A DNA stretch of 64,000 nt from Batillaria attramentaria (Eukaryota > Mollusca > Gastropoda > Batillariidae): the NCBI GenBank assembly GCA_018292915.2, contig JACVVK020000018.1, positions 581,001 through 645,000 of the forward strand, written 5' to 3'. The notes beneath the pieces were generated by a model. That model saw only the letters and a list, made by a program, of their open reading frames with translations, was not told the origin of the DNA and made no database searches. Positions 49,475 to 58,005 of this stretch are shown here, piece by piece. Both the position numbers and the translations under genes were made by a program. Every line of letters starts with the position of its first letter. The stretch's first letter is position 1.

Positions 49475-50193
49475 GACTGAGATAGATAGAGATGTTAATT
49501 AAAATTAATTTTAATGCAAACAGTATAACATCAGAGCAATCTGCATAAAAAATTGAGTAACTTGAGTTGCAGATGAAAGCACATGTTAACTGCACCGAGA
49601 CGATATATATTCGCCATGGTCTTATCACGACCAAAGTGGCCGCCTGTTGTTAGATTGTCATGACACGCCTGAAGAATGGCATTGACACGGCTTTTTTGTG
49701 TCACCTCTTTTTCGGTTTTGCTGTGCACCACCACCGCCGACTTCAGTTTGTAGCTGGCCGCAAATTGTCGGAAGTGGGACTTTGCGACAGTGCGTTTCCT
49801 TTCGTCCGACATGCTGTAGATATACGCTGGATATTTCTTTTCGGCCGAGGAAAGAAAATGCACAACTTCTCTGTACTTCTGGTCGTCCATGATTGCAGTG
49901 ATTCAGAATGACAAACTACTTGAAACCTTTCCCAGTCTATGCCCCAGGGTTTGTGCGTGCGCTCAGTACAACCAGTTCGACTCAGTAGTAGTCACTGTAG
50001 CAACTGGTGTAGTGAAATTGTGAATTTAGCTCAGTACAACGAATTCGAATTCAGCTCAGACCAGGGGGGTAGATTCGGGGCCAGGGGGGTAGAAACTGGC
50101 CTAGGCCAGAAACTACCCGGGTTTAAACTGGCCTAGTCCAGTTTCTACCCGGGTAGATTCGGGGCCAGGGGTAGATTCTGGCCTGTTACACCG

Positions 50194-50255
<62 letters not shown>

Positions 50256-51349
50256 GGGAAACAGTACTACTCACCTAAAGACGGTGAGAGGAAAAACAGG
50301 TCGAGACTGTAGGACTGGTCCCACAATGACAAGGGTCTCACGAGCAGCCTCACTGTATACAGAAACGTAGTGTCGGACAGTGAAAGACGGACGCTTACCT
50401 CCGCGAAGGAGCTAATGAAGTTAGCAATTGGATCTCTAGTGCTTTCACAGCCTGTCCAATTGGCCGTGTAATACCAATCAAACACTGACACATAGTTGTA
50501 GTAATCTTGCTCGTTCCAGGCCCTTGGCATCTGCCAATGATGGTGGTGTGTGTTGTTTTGGCCTTCCGATTTCTTCCGTGTACATGTTTGTTGCAATAGA
50601 AATACGTAATAGAAAGTCGATTTATTAGAACTAGAAGCTCTGAAATTCAGAAGACAATCTTTTCGCTTGTGGCCAATGGAAACATTTCTGATGGAGACGT
50701 TCAGAAGCACATCGACGTCTTTGCTGATATTCAAAACAGATCCCGCTTGTAGACAGTCCATGATTTCATCGGTGATCAACTCAGTATGATCCCCTTGGAT
50801 TTTGTCAGGATGCATGTAAACGTTTTGAACATCCGAATAAAGGTAATCATCTTGTTCTTCAGTGACAGATGATGCTGTAGTGAGGGGAAGGACTCTTCCA
50901 TTGTCAGAAATTGTCGATGTCCGGGAGTAATCTTTCCGAGGACCAGAAGATGGAACGGTGTTGGCATGGTCCCAATTTTTCCTGGCGTTTGAATAGTCCA
51001 GGCTCTCCTTCTCTGAATGTGAAGTGTTGCTTGAAAGGTTTCTGGAGTCAGAATCGGACCAGACTCTTGTGAGGTCGTTCCAAGCAACAGACACTGAATG
51101 TGAGACGGAAGAACCACGTTGGGACCTAGCTGTCTTCAGACTGTGGTTCAGACAACCCTGACAGGGTAGGGTGAGAAACCCCTTGTCGTCTGAATAATCC
51201 AGGTCTTCATGCAAGCCGCCAGTTTCGTTGCCGGGAACGGCCAGAATGTTACAGACACAAAACTGCAGCTCGAGAAGCAAAACGATCAGAATTTGTAGAC
51301 TGTGTGTGGAACGACTGGTGCTCGCACACGTCTTTCTAAGGCTGACCAT
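39169..51349 (-). CDS. GRL101-like G-protein coupled receptor with CUB-like, lectin, LDLa and LRR ectodomain (complete, 1465 aa)
   Basis: Exons are 50275-51349, 48678-49036, 43917-44290, 42616-43132, 39753-41516 and 39169-39477; phases join over 4398 nt. Residues 1-35 form a signal peptide with core ILIVLLLELQF. Two probable CUB-like regions follow (exons 1-2, to about 478). Next come an LDLa-like segment and a C-type lectin domain (about 510-690; GGCYVF, TWVEASAECTKLGG, MWEDGTVAY, KCDLPRSLSIVCEQ). LDLa repeats include CDFRQDCSDGSDESFC, CNGVRDCPGGKDEAAC and CDDVPHCPQHDDELLC. LRRs occupy about 925-1115, then seven TM segments from about 1155. NPYLYG in TM7 is kept. TM3 has VTLHYSLTLFF where the paralog has ITLDRFVVLTF, so the DRY arginine is lost. 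TM6 has CFLPSS instead of CWFPIG. It resembles Lymnaea GRL101, apparently with a decayed G-protein interface. Introns 1 and 2 hold transposons. Confidence 0.88.
39611..39652. repeat. (CA)n microsatellite in receptor intron 5
   Basis: About 42 bp of CA followed by a 20-bp poly-C tract near 39690-39708. Confidence 0.95.
41713..42021 (+). repeat. SINE-A, head to middle
   Basis: The head is GGGCGGTCGGTGGTCTAGTG with A box and GGTTCGAGTCCCATT B box. The body is present up to GCGTGTGATTCACGTAA, and the 3' end is missing. It lies in intron 4 of the receptor. Confidence 0.9.
42072..42258 (+). repeat. Diverged SINE-B copy
   Basis: GATAGTCGAGCTGGTACGAC and GTGAGTTCAAATCCCGACTG form a degraded tRNA-like head. 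The body is recognisable at CATCACCCGTATGTGATGGA. Confidence 0.65.
42284..42371. repeat. (TG)n-(AG)n-(G)n compound microsatellite
   Basis: A pure TG tract passes into AG repeats and a short G run. Confidence 0.95.
42372..42541 (-). repeat. Diverged SINE-B copy
   Basis: A reverse copy; GCGGGTGATATCAAAGATGGG and the minus-strand GTCGAATGGGAAAGCGTTGG head identify the family. Confidence 0.75.
43218..43401 (-). repeat. SINE-B copy
   Basis: A reverse copy in receptor intron 3 with GTCTGGGTGATATCAAGGAA and a minus-strand AGCCGAATGGTAGAGCGTTA head. Confidence 0.83.
43700..43857 (-). repeat. Diverged SINE-B copy
   Basis: A reverse copy with ACGTCCTTTTCCACCACGCA and a degraded head in which B-box sequence has been lost. 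Confidence 0.75.
44627..46290 (+). pseudogene. P2X7 C-terminal (ballast) domain-like gene inside the transposon, frameshifted
   Basis: Four exons are 44627-44762, 45032-45121, 45781-45911 and 46172-46290, all with GT/AG borders in compatible phases. Exon 1 starts MADADASSRIALPYQFEPQ; PYxFEP is a family hallmark. The exon 1/2 join gives DWCACLHCRVWTIEGEKFCE, matching the WCxCxxC..T..E..C zinc-binding pattern. Exon 3 has EACITELLGF and MSAYYQYKQEQG. Exon 4 ends GRTIRVPVPSCALKAIREAF before TAG. The domain is the cytoplasmic tail of P2X7 and also occurs in many stand-alone invertebrate proteins. There are three frame breaks: near 44711-44715 (AAA run), near 45850 (GCAGCC) and in exon 4 near 46188. 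AATAAA is at 46319-46324. Intact introns rule out a processed copy. Its role for the transposon is unknown. Confidence 0.75.
46770..47919 (-). pseudogene. THAP-domain transposase remnant
   Basis: An ATG at 47919-47917 opens MGKICAVFGYAANSAGKSGV, then STFAFPRQRH, an in-frame TGA (47829-47827), and RRRAWINFVKTTRKN. This is the THAP C2CH finger with the second zinc Cys replaced by Tyr (CAVFGY where CxxxGC is expected). A downstream frame near 47420-47210 has LHQTSALESFHLLILRFCPK and HTAFSY, like the C-terminal catalytic-Glu region of THAP transposases. A last frame, ALIYESMPDRFKKPDP, ends with TAA at 46772-46770, overlapping AATAAA on the minus strand. Most of the central domain is gone or unreadable. 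Confidence 0.7.
47041..47088. repeat. Poly-T/poly-G tract
   Basis: Runs of T and G interrupt the transposase remnant. Confidence 0.9.
49412..49472. repeat. (CA)n microsatellite inside the Ginger-like element
   Basis: About 60 bp of uninterrupted CA. Confidence 0.95.
49531..49890 (-). pseudogene. Integrase/transposase N-terminal fragment (HHCC half)
   Basis: An open frame of 119 codons starts MDDQKYREVVHFLSSAEKKY. It contains RVNAILQACHDNLTTGGHFG and RDKTMANIYR, the two-His half of the HHCC zinc domain found in Ty3/Gypsy and Ginger integrases. The usual FYWPGM and CxxC part and the DDE core are missing. The frame departs from the family right after NIYR, so this is a deleted or spliced remnant. 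Confidence 0.75.
50195..50253. repeat. (TG)n microsatellite
   Basis: A TG tract just outside the right end of the Ginger-like element; the left flank is also TG, so the target was a CCGG within a TG repeat. Confidence 0.95.
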
Positions 51350-51388
51350 CGTTGGGTTCAGAAACTGCAGAATCTGATTCTACCTTAA

Positions 51389-51622
51389 CACATTTCGTAC
51401 CGCGCACGAGTATCCCACTTTTTTTTTTTACTCATTCGGTTTTGGCCCTGTAGGCGAAAATTAACGGCTCCTTGACGGTTCTCACTGCAGCAAACACGAG
51501 TATGAACAAAGTGCAACACTCCCACTCAACCAAATGTAAATCCATGCAAACGTAAATGAATTCTTTTTTTTTTAAGTGAAGTAACTGGTGCACAACGCTA
51601 AACTTTCTTGGTACCAACTGAG
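51389..51622. mobile_element. piggyBac-like MITE flanked by TTAA
   Basis: TTAA lies at 51385-51388 and 51623-51626. The left end CACATTTCGTACCGCGCACG recurs at 11522 and near 43533. The right end (CTTGGTACCAACTGAG) is an imperfect inverted match to the left. It lies just upstream of the receptor start codon. Confidence 0.6.
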
Positions 51623-52509
51623 TTAAATGTTCCTGGTCTTAGAAAGGAAAAATAAAAAGCGCAAACGTAAGGCAAATAAAATTAACTGTTTCTTAGTTCA
51701 GCCAAGAAATAATGCTGATACGTCGACATTACCTTTCACTTCTACATCTTTGCTTTTGTCAAGAGTCTGCACAAGAATGTGACTCGATCTGGTGAGGAAA
51801 AATCCCACCCCAAATCTCTGCTTACGGGGCAAAAGTTCTCTTTGTGTGCCGAATAATTCATTGCCAATGCGTGATTTATGTGGATACATGTTCATGTGGG
51901 AGCTGAGAGAGAGAGAGAGAGAGAGAGAGTCTTCCACTTCCCCCCACCACCACCACCAAAAGAAAAAAATCCTGTGGACAAAGAAGGGGTGAAAACAAGG
52001 TTGCAGGGAAGGAAGGAAAATAAAGAAAGAAAAGTAGAAGAAACTAGAGCTTGACCTTAACGGCTCCATAATCGCGCCTCGACACCCCCTCAAACCCCCC
52101 CCCCCCACCCCTGCGTCGGGTTTTTGTGGTCAACAGTACCATCCCTCCCCCAACCCCCCCACCTCCTCTAGAATTTCCATCTCTTGCCGTCACTGGCATG
52201 CCACTCCTTGTGAGGTAGTAAGGCAAAAACAAATGGTGCGACAAAAGTAATACACGCATGCAGATATTTACGTCACTAAAACGACGATAAGATTTTAAGC
52301 TGTTAAAATGCCATTTTCCGTGATCGGCTAGTTCGACGGCGATCAATAGTAGCGTGTATTATTATTACGATTTTCTTCCCGCCCCCCAAAAGGGAAACGC
52401 CCTCAAAGTCGCACCGGTGAAGTGGGTGAGTCTCGGCAGCCTCCCCAGGTAGGAAAAATCCTGCTTGCCTCGGCTTGTTAACCACGTAGCCCGCGGTAAG
52501 TGGCTAATG

Positions 52510-52712
52510 TTTAGGCGCTTTACCCGGTTTCTTGGCTCAATGCACCGCGAACTATATGATATATCTAACACGCACTTGAACCACGTGCACTGAGTCTCTC
52601 ACACAGTGTTTCGGAATGTTGCTCTGCATTCATGTTTGAAGCTGAACATATCCAAAGCAGAGTGGGAGGGAGCCGGCGTATCCGGAGAGAACCACCGACG
52701 ATCGAGACTGGA
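52510..52712 (-). repeat. Diverged SINE-A fragment
   Basis: It shares GGCGCTTTACCCGGTTTCTT, ATTTCCAAAGCAGAG-like sequence and CCGGAGAGAACCACCGACGA with full-length copies. The tRNA-like head is absent. Confidence 0.7.
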
Positions 52713-52916
52713 AAAGAAAGCAACTCCCGCACTGAGGGTAAGGTCCCTTGTGTCACGTGACTTAGGATTGTCCGATGAGTTGCTAATTTACGAGAAGAAA
52801 GCATCGATATCGCTCTATCTATTTCGGCAACGGCGTTAACTAACTAGCTATTTCGGCAATGTTTTTTTCCCGAATTGCTGCATCAGTAGCAAAACCGCGC
52901 CTGGGGAGAACAGCAC

Positions 52917-52937
52917 GGGGGGGGGGGGGGGGGGGGG
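52917..52937. repeat. Poly-G tract
   Basis: About 21 consecutive G. Confidence 0.9.
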
Positions 52938-52975
52938 TAAACCACGTGGTTGCAAAGTCAACGAGACGCCTGGAG

Positions 52976-53070
52976 GGTGGGACCAAATAGTGCGTGAGGG
53001 TGCGACCAAATAGTGCGTAAGGGGGTGCGACCAAATAGTATTGAGGGTGCGACCAAATAGTGCGTGAAAT
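52976..53070. repeat. Minisatellite, about 25-bp unit, four copies
   Basis: GCGACCAAATAGTGCGTGAG-type units are repeated four times with small changes. Confidence 0.85.
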
Positions 53071-54032
53071 CGCGATCCACTGTGCGAACCTGCGGACGTG
53101 CGAGGAAATGCGAGGAAACGCTGAAACATCTAAAATCACTGAAATCATACAACGGAAAATTTGTTTTTGGTTTTGCCGGCGGGGAGGGGGAGTGTGGGGT
53201 GGGCTCTTCAGTTTTTTTTAAGTGTTTTTTTGTTTTGTTTTTGTTTTTAGCTTTGCTGGTGACCAAGTTGTCGAAGGGACAAGAGAACGTATGCAAATCA
53301 GCCAGTACAAAAACGTGCACGATCAAAAATACTCCGCATCGTTTCATCTACTGACTGACTCGGATAGGTTGCAAACAATCTCCTCAATAGGATCGTGACC
53401 AGGCTGATCTGCAAGCTTAGGGCCCTCTCACACTAGCGTCAAGCGTGCGCGATGCGGCAAGATTTCTGTCGCACGCATCAAGTTTCCCCGCGCGTTCTAG
53501 TGTGAGACCCCTTGCTGCGCGTCTCGTCCGCAACGAAAATCTCTGTCGCGGGCCGATAGAAAATATTCTATTCTTGCGACAATGACGCGCGTAAATTATT
53601 GCTATCAGCCAATCAGAAACGAGTATGAGCCTGGCAGGGGAACTTCATCTTCTTCGGATGATCCGTACGACGCCCTCTTGTAAAAACTTTTGTAGCTGTC
53701 TACGTCACGCTGGTGTGAGAGCACGATCACGCGCGTGCGACGTGGGTAGCGACACGCACGCTCGATGTGCCAAGCGTTGCGCGCGGGGCGTTAGGCCGCG
53801 TCCACATGAAAAGCGGTTGAGCCGCGCTGCAGCGGCGCTGCGGAAATAGTAATAGAGTTTATTGTTGGAGTGGCCACACGAGTCGCTACCACCGCGCGGT
53901 TACCGCGAGCTCACTGCTAGCGTCGAGCGGTGGTAATGTTCCAAACAATTAACACCGCTCAAAGCTCGCGGTGGCCGGCCTAAAAATAGATGTGATGCAT
54001 TTTTTTTTAATTTTTTTTTTTAACGTGAAGGG

Positions 54033-54200
54033 GGTGAGCGGTGGTCTGGTAGCGCGTTGGATTTAGCGGCTGCGCTACTGAATGGCCGTCACCAATGTCA
54101 CGGCGATGAAGCGTGGGTTGTGATATGTGATACCGGTTTTTCGTGGTTGCCGGGCTGCTCATCGGGGGAGGCAGCCCGAATTTCCCGAAAGGGAGAATAA
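54033..54200 (+). repeat. SINE-D in left palindrome arm, B box deleted
   Basis: The head is GAGCGGTGGTCTGGTAGCGC followed by GCGATGAAGCGTGGGTT, but the next 18 nt present in the other arm are missing. It ends in TTCCCGAAAGGGAGAATAAAG. Confidence 0.7.
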
Positions 54201-55124
54201 AGTAAATAAACAAACCAAAAATCAAACCACCACCACCACCACCCCCCCAAAAAAAAAAAAAAAAAAAAACAACCTCTTTTGTGTCTTTCTTTCGCAACGT
54301 TAGTGCTTACAGAAGAAGCTGCTTTTGGTAATGACATACGCCGACCAAACCTAATCTCTGTCATCAAAAAGAATTCCTCGCCGCGTATATGGCGATGGTT
54401 CAGACAACTCTGAAAGTAAGAGATACCTCCTCTCTGCCATTTTGATTGTGTCTATGAACAGATATTACAACAAACCGTGCACAGCTAGGGGCAGGCTAGC
54501 ATACAACTAGCTACGGCAGTTATTCATGTGGCCACGCAAGCTTTAACCAGCAGCGCAGCTGGCTACTCGCTAGCTTGTCGCTAGCTATCGCCGCTTTTGG
54601 TGTGGCCACCCACCGCTCACTGCTCAACAGCTCGCTTACCGCTAACTCACCCTAAGGGTTCGTCCAGATGACAAGCTGCGCTGTAGCCACGCTGTGAGTT
54701 AGCGGTAAGCAGCTGTTGAGCAGTGAGCGGTGGGTGGCCACACCAAAAGCGGCGATAGCTAGCGGCTAGCTAGCGAGTAGCCAGCTGCGCTGCTGGTTAA
54801 AGCTTGCGTGGCCACATGAATAGCTGCCGTAGCTAGTTGTATGCTAGCCTGCCCCTAGCTGTGCACGGTTTGTTGTAATATCTGTTCAACAATCAAAATG
54901 GCAGAGAGGAGGTATCTCTTACTTTCAGAGTTGTCTGAACCATCGCCATATATACGGCGAGGAATTCTTTTTGATGACAGAGATTAGGTTTGGTCGGCGT
55001 ATGTCATTTTCAAAAGCAGCTTCTTCTGCAAGCACTAACGTTGCGAAAGAAAGACACAAAAGACGTTTTTTTTTTTTGTTTTTTTTTGGGGGGGGGGGGG
55101 GGTTGTTTTTTGGTTTGTTTATTT

Positions 55125-55322
55125 ACTTTATTATCCCTTTCGGGAAATTCGGGCTGCCTCCCCCGATGAGCAGCCCGGCAGCCACGAAAAACCGGTACAT
55201 GTATCACATATCACAAGCTCGACCTGGGCTCGAACCCACGCTTCATCGCCGTGACATTGGTGACGGCCATTCAGTAGCGCAGCCGCTAAATCCAACGCGC
55301 TACCAGACCACCGCTCACCCCC
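55125..55322 (-). repeat. SINE-D in right palindrome arm, B box intact
   Basis: A reverse copy of the left-arm SINE. It keeps the minus-strand segment GGGTTCGAGCCCAGGTCGAG, a B-box match. Confidence 0.75.
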
Positions 55323-55843
55323 ATCACGTTTTTAAAAAAATTGCATCACATCTATTTTTAGGCCGGCCACCGCGAGCTTTGAGAGGTGTTAATTGTTTGG
55401 AACATTACCACCGCTCGACGCTAGCAGTGAGCTCGCGGTAACCGCGCGGTGGTAGCGACTCGTGTGGCCACTCCAACAATAAACTCTATTACTATTTCCG
55501 CGGAGCGGCTACAGCGCCGCTACAGCGCGGTTCAACCGCTTTTCATGTGGACGCGGCCTTAGGGGTCAACAAGAATTTCAGCGACTCCACTCAAGTACTT
55601 TTGCGTCCACGTAAAACCTCTACAATACGACCGTACATAGTGTGCCGCGCGTGTGTGAAATCCGTGCTAACCTTGAAACTGAAAAAAAAACAGGAAGAGA
55701 AATACAGATTAAACGTTGCGTACACACTTCTCACAACTCTGAAGAAAATAAAATTGTGTTTTCGGCTCGTTTTCTACCAGTTTCGTGGATGACGGTGTTG
55801 TCATTGTTTACGGTTTGACTTTATGAAGGGAAAAATCGACATA

Positions 55844-56266
55844 CAGCCTTCACAAAAAGTTAAGGACCGCTTGCAAATATCATTCAACTTTTGTCGTGGT
55901 GGCATGCTGGTGTAGTGCTGCTCATCGCCGAAACTGCGGCTTATGTAGGCAAACAAATGAGCACAGTTCATAACCAGGGATGCATTCTTTGACCTGCATC
56001 TCATTTTTGCCGTGCAGAAAGCCCCAGGTATCGCTCACTGAACACTGAAACTCGGTCTAGTTTTGCCGAAATTGCAGATTTTCAAACGCGCCAAGCATGC
56101 TGTGTGACGCGCACGTGCCATCCACACAGTGGTCGCCAAGTTCACTAATTACCCCTTAACCTTGCTACCGAATTTTACGGGAAAAATCTTATTCGTTTAT
56201 TTTTTTCTGATTTATTGAAACTATCACCCATTATGTTGACTGGTCCTTAACTTTTTGTGAAGACTG
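55844..56266. mobile_element. Tc1/mariner-like MITE
   Basis: Inverted ends of about 27 bp begin CAG(C/T)CTTCACAAAAAGTT and are flanked by TA on both sides (55842-55843 and 56267-56268). The length is 423 bp. No transposase was seen. TA duplication and end type fit the Tc1/mariner group. Confidence 0.8.
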
Positions 56267-56519
56267 TATGAAAATTTTATCAGCACAACCGGCAACTTTT
56301 CATTTGAAGCAAGTGGTGTATTGTTCAGTACATGGACAATAAAAGGGCATGCGCACATAGTGAGATGATGTTACCGTTACAGGAGACGGAGTGCGTCCTG
56401 CATACGCAGAAAGGACCCGGAGTCACTCTTGCCGTGAATTCAACCAAGCGTGTTACATCGGTCCGATTACATGAAAAACAGCATTTTAACCTTTGGCATG
56501 TAGAAACGAGAAACACCAT

Positions 56520-56562
56520 CAAACAAACAAACAAACAAACAAACAAACAAACAAACAAACAC
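56520..56562. repeat. (CAAA)n microsatellite
   Basis: About ten CAAA units. Confidence 0.95.
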
Positions 56563-56690
56563 CCCCCAAAAAAACACAACATTAAGTTGTGCTACTGCGG
56601 GCCTATTTCTTTAGCCGTGGTTATCGTCCACTTGGGACAGCTGGACGCTCATTTAACGACAGCCTGGTGTAGCGGGATACCTAGTGCTCA

Positions 56691-57929
56691 GGGGCCGTGG
56701 TCACGACGCGTTCGTAACTTTTCCGCCACCGATTTACGCACGCGAGGGTCCGTAACTTACGATTTGTGATAAAATTGGGTGGTCATGACGTTTGCGCAGA
56801 GTTACGGCCGCTCGGAAACCCTTGCGTATTGTACACCATCTAGGAGGGTGTCGGAAAGGTGCCGTAGCCTTTGCGTAAATCTGAAAAATGGCGGCCCGCT
56901 TGATTTACCTGAACTGCAAATGAGAAGAGCATTGCGACGGGAAAGGGTGTTCCGCAATCGTACTAACCCTTTTGACTTGTACGACGATGTGGACATGCTT
57001 CAAAGGTTTAGATTTAGGAGGAGAGACCTGCAGGAATTGTGCGATCTTCTGTAGGACGACTTGAGTGTAGAGGGGGCGCGTTCAGTTCACTACGCACCCT
57101 GCAATGCAAAGGCCTGTATGGCCGGCCGTACACACATCGTGGGTTTATTTGTTTCCTTTTTTGTGGGTTAACATTTGTTGTGTGTGTTTCGGACTAGTTC
57201 AGTGCTGAACGCACTCGGTCAGTCCTCACTGATCAGCCACCACCGTTTTGATCGTATCAGTGCCTGTCAATGCAGGTCTCATTCATTGTGTTGTGGACCC
57301 GAAATGTGCGGGTTCCGAATTCAGAGTTTTGCCGCTGGTCATGTTTATCTGCCGTAGCACCGGCGTCAGGTTAAATGCGTGGCATGTATGTGGAGAGTTT
57401 TGTTGATGTTGTTGTTATCCTCTTCTCTTTCGTTGTTCTTTGATTGAGGTTCATTCCGTTGGTTTTCTTGCCAGTGAGCCTGCTACATACGGTTTGTACG
57501 TGCAGTAAATGCTTCTACTGGTTGTAGTCCGTCCAATGTTGAGATAGAGACTGCTAGGGAGCGGCCTATATGCGACGTGCATGCTCTCCTGATCACACTC
57601 TCCACATACATGCCACGCATTTAACCTGACGCTACGGCAGATAAACATGACTCGATCAAAAACTCTGTAGTGAACACACCCCCTCTTCTCTTTCACTCTT
57701 CACGCTAAAAGGAGAAATTTGTGCAGGTCACGTGATGGTGTTTTCCGTGGGAATCCCGGGGGTCCCACACCTATCTAAAAATAACCCGTACGTGACACCG
57801 TTTCCAGTAAGTGCGCGTCGTGACCGGCCAACTAGCGGAAGAGATAGTTTTCACGTAGCCATATACGAACTTACGATCCGCAACCTATTTGCGCAAAGAA
57901 ATTTGCGTTCGCGTCGTGACCACGGCTCC
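56691..57929 (+). mobile_element. PIF/Harbinger-like element with HARBI1-type remnant
   Basis: Inverted ends of 20 bp, GGGGCCGTGGTCACGACGCG and its complement with one mismatch, bound 1239 bp. Subterminal similarity (CTTACGATxxG and TTTGCGCA) continues inward. The target duplication is unclear. The interior encodes the N-terminal part of a HARBI1-like protein and a separate inverted repeat (57322-57397 and 57598-57668). Confidence 0.7.
56779..57054 (+). pseudogene. HARBI1-like nuclease, N-terminal fragment
   Basis: The open frame ends RRERVFRNRTNPFDLYDDVD then RFRFRRRDLQELCDLL before TAG at 57052-57054. This resembles the HARBI1 N-terminus (VFRDRTNP..., RFRFRR...). Past the stop the same frame reads DDLSVEGARSVHYA, as expected for the family, and then degenerates. 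The DDE nuclease core is missing, so the gene is dead. Confidence 0.75.
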
Positions 57930-58005
57930 AGGTCGCTTATCGAGGCGTAGTGCCATCGACCGCGGCAATTCCAGTCAGCGACAGCACGGGCTAGGGTCCA
58001 TGTAC

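Larger units (their letters stand above)
49092..50190. mobile_element. Ginger-like DNA transposon flanked by CCGG
   Basis: The inverted ends TGTA(C/A)CAGGCCAGAATC bound 1099 bp, flanked by a CCGG duplication (49088-49091 and 50191-50194) inside a TG microsatellite. Subterminal regions of 100-200 bp repeat GGGTAGAAACTGGCCTAGGC-type units in both orientations. The minus strand carries an integrase-type fragment (49531-49890). TGT...ACA ends, a CCGG target and an LTR-type integrase are features I recall for Ginger1 transposons. It lies in intron 1 of the receptor. Confidence 0.8.
53794..55558. mobile_element. 1.77-kb palindromic (foldback) element with Harbinger-type ends
   Basis: The left arm 53794-54649 and right arm 54695-55558 are near-perfect reverse complements around a 45-nt spacer. 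The ends are GGCCGCGTCCACATGAAAAG, flanked by TTA on both sides (53791-53793 and 55559-55561), which fits the 3-bp TWA duplication of PIF/Harbinger. Each arm contains a tRNA-headed SINE and a short ATG frame starting MAERRYLLLSELSEPSPY (minus from 54440, plus from 54898). The spacer contains TAA-GGGTTCGTCCAGATGACA, resembling a second Harbinger end. No intact transposase is present. Confidence 0.85.

Noticed and set aside
49531..49890. LTR retrotransposon or retrovirus as source of the integrase fragment
   Set aside because: No LTRs, primer-binding site, gag or reverse transcriptase flank it; the surrounding inverted ends and CCGG duplication fit a DNA transposon better.
54098..55441. 89- and 156-codon frames starting MMTEIRFGRRMS
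   Set aside because: They are the same sequence in the two palindrome arms, running through poly-T/poly-G and the SINE; treated as part of the element, not as protein genes.
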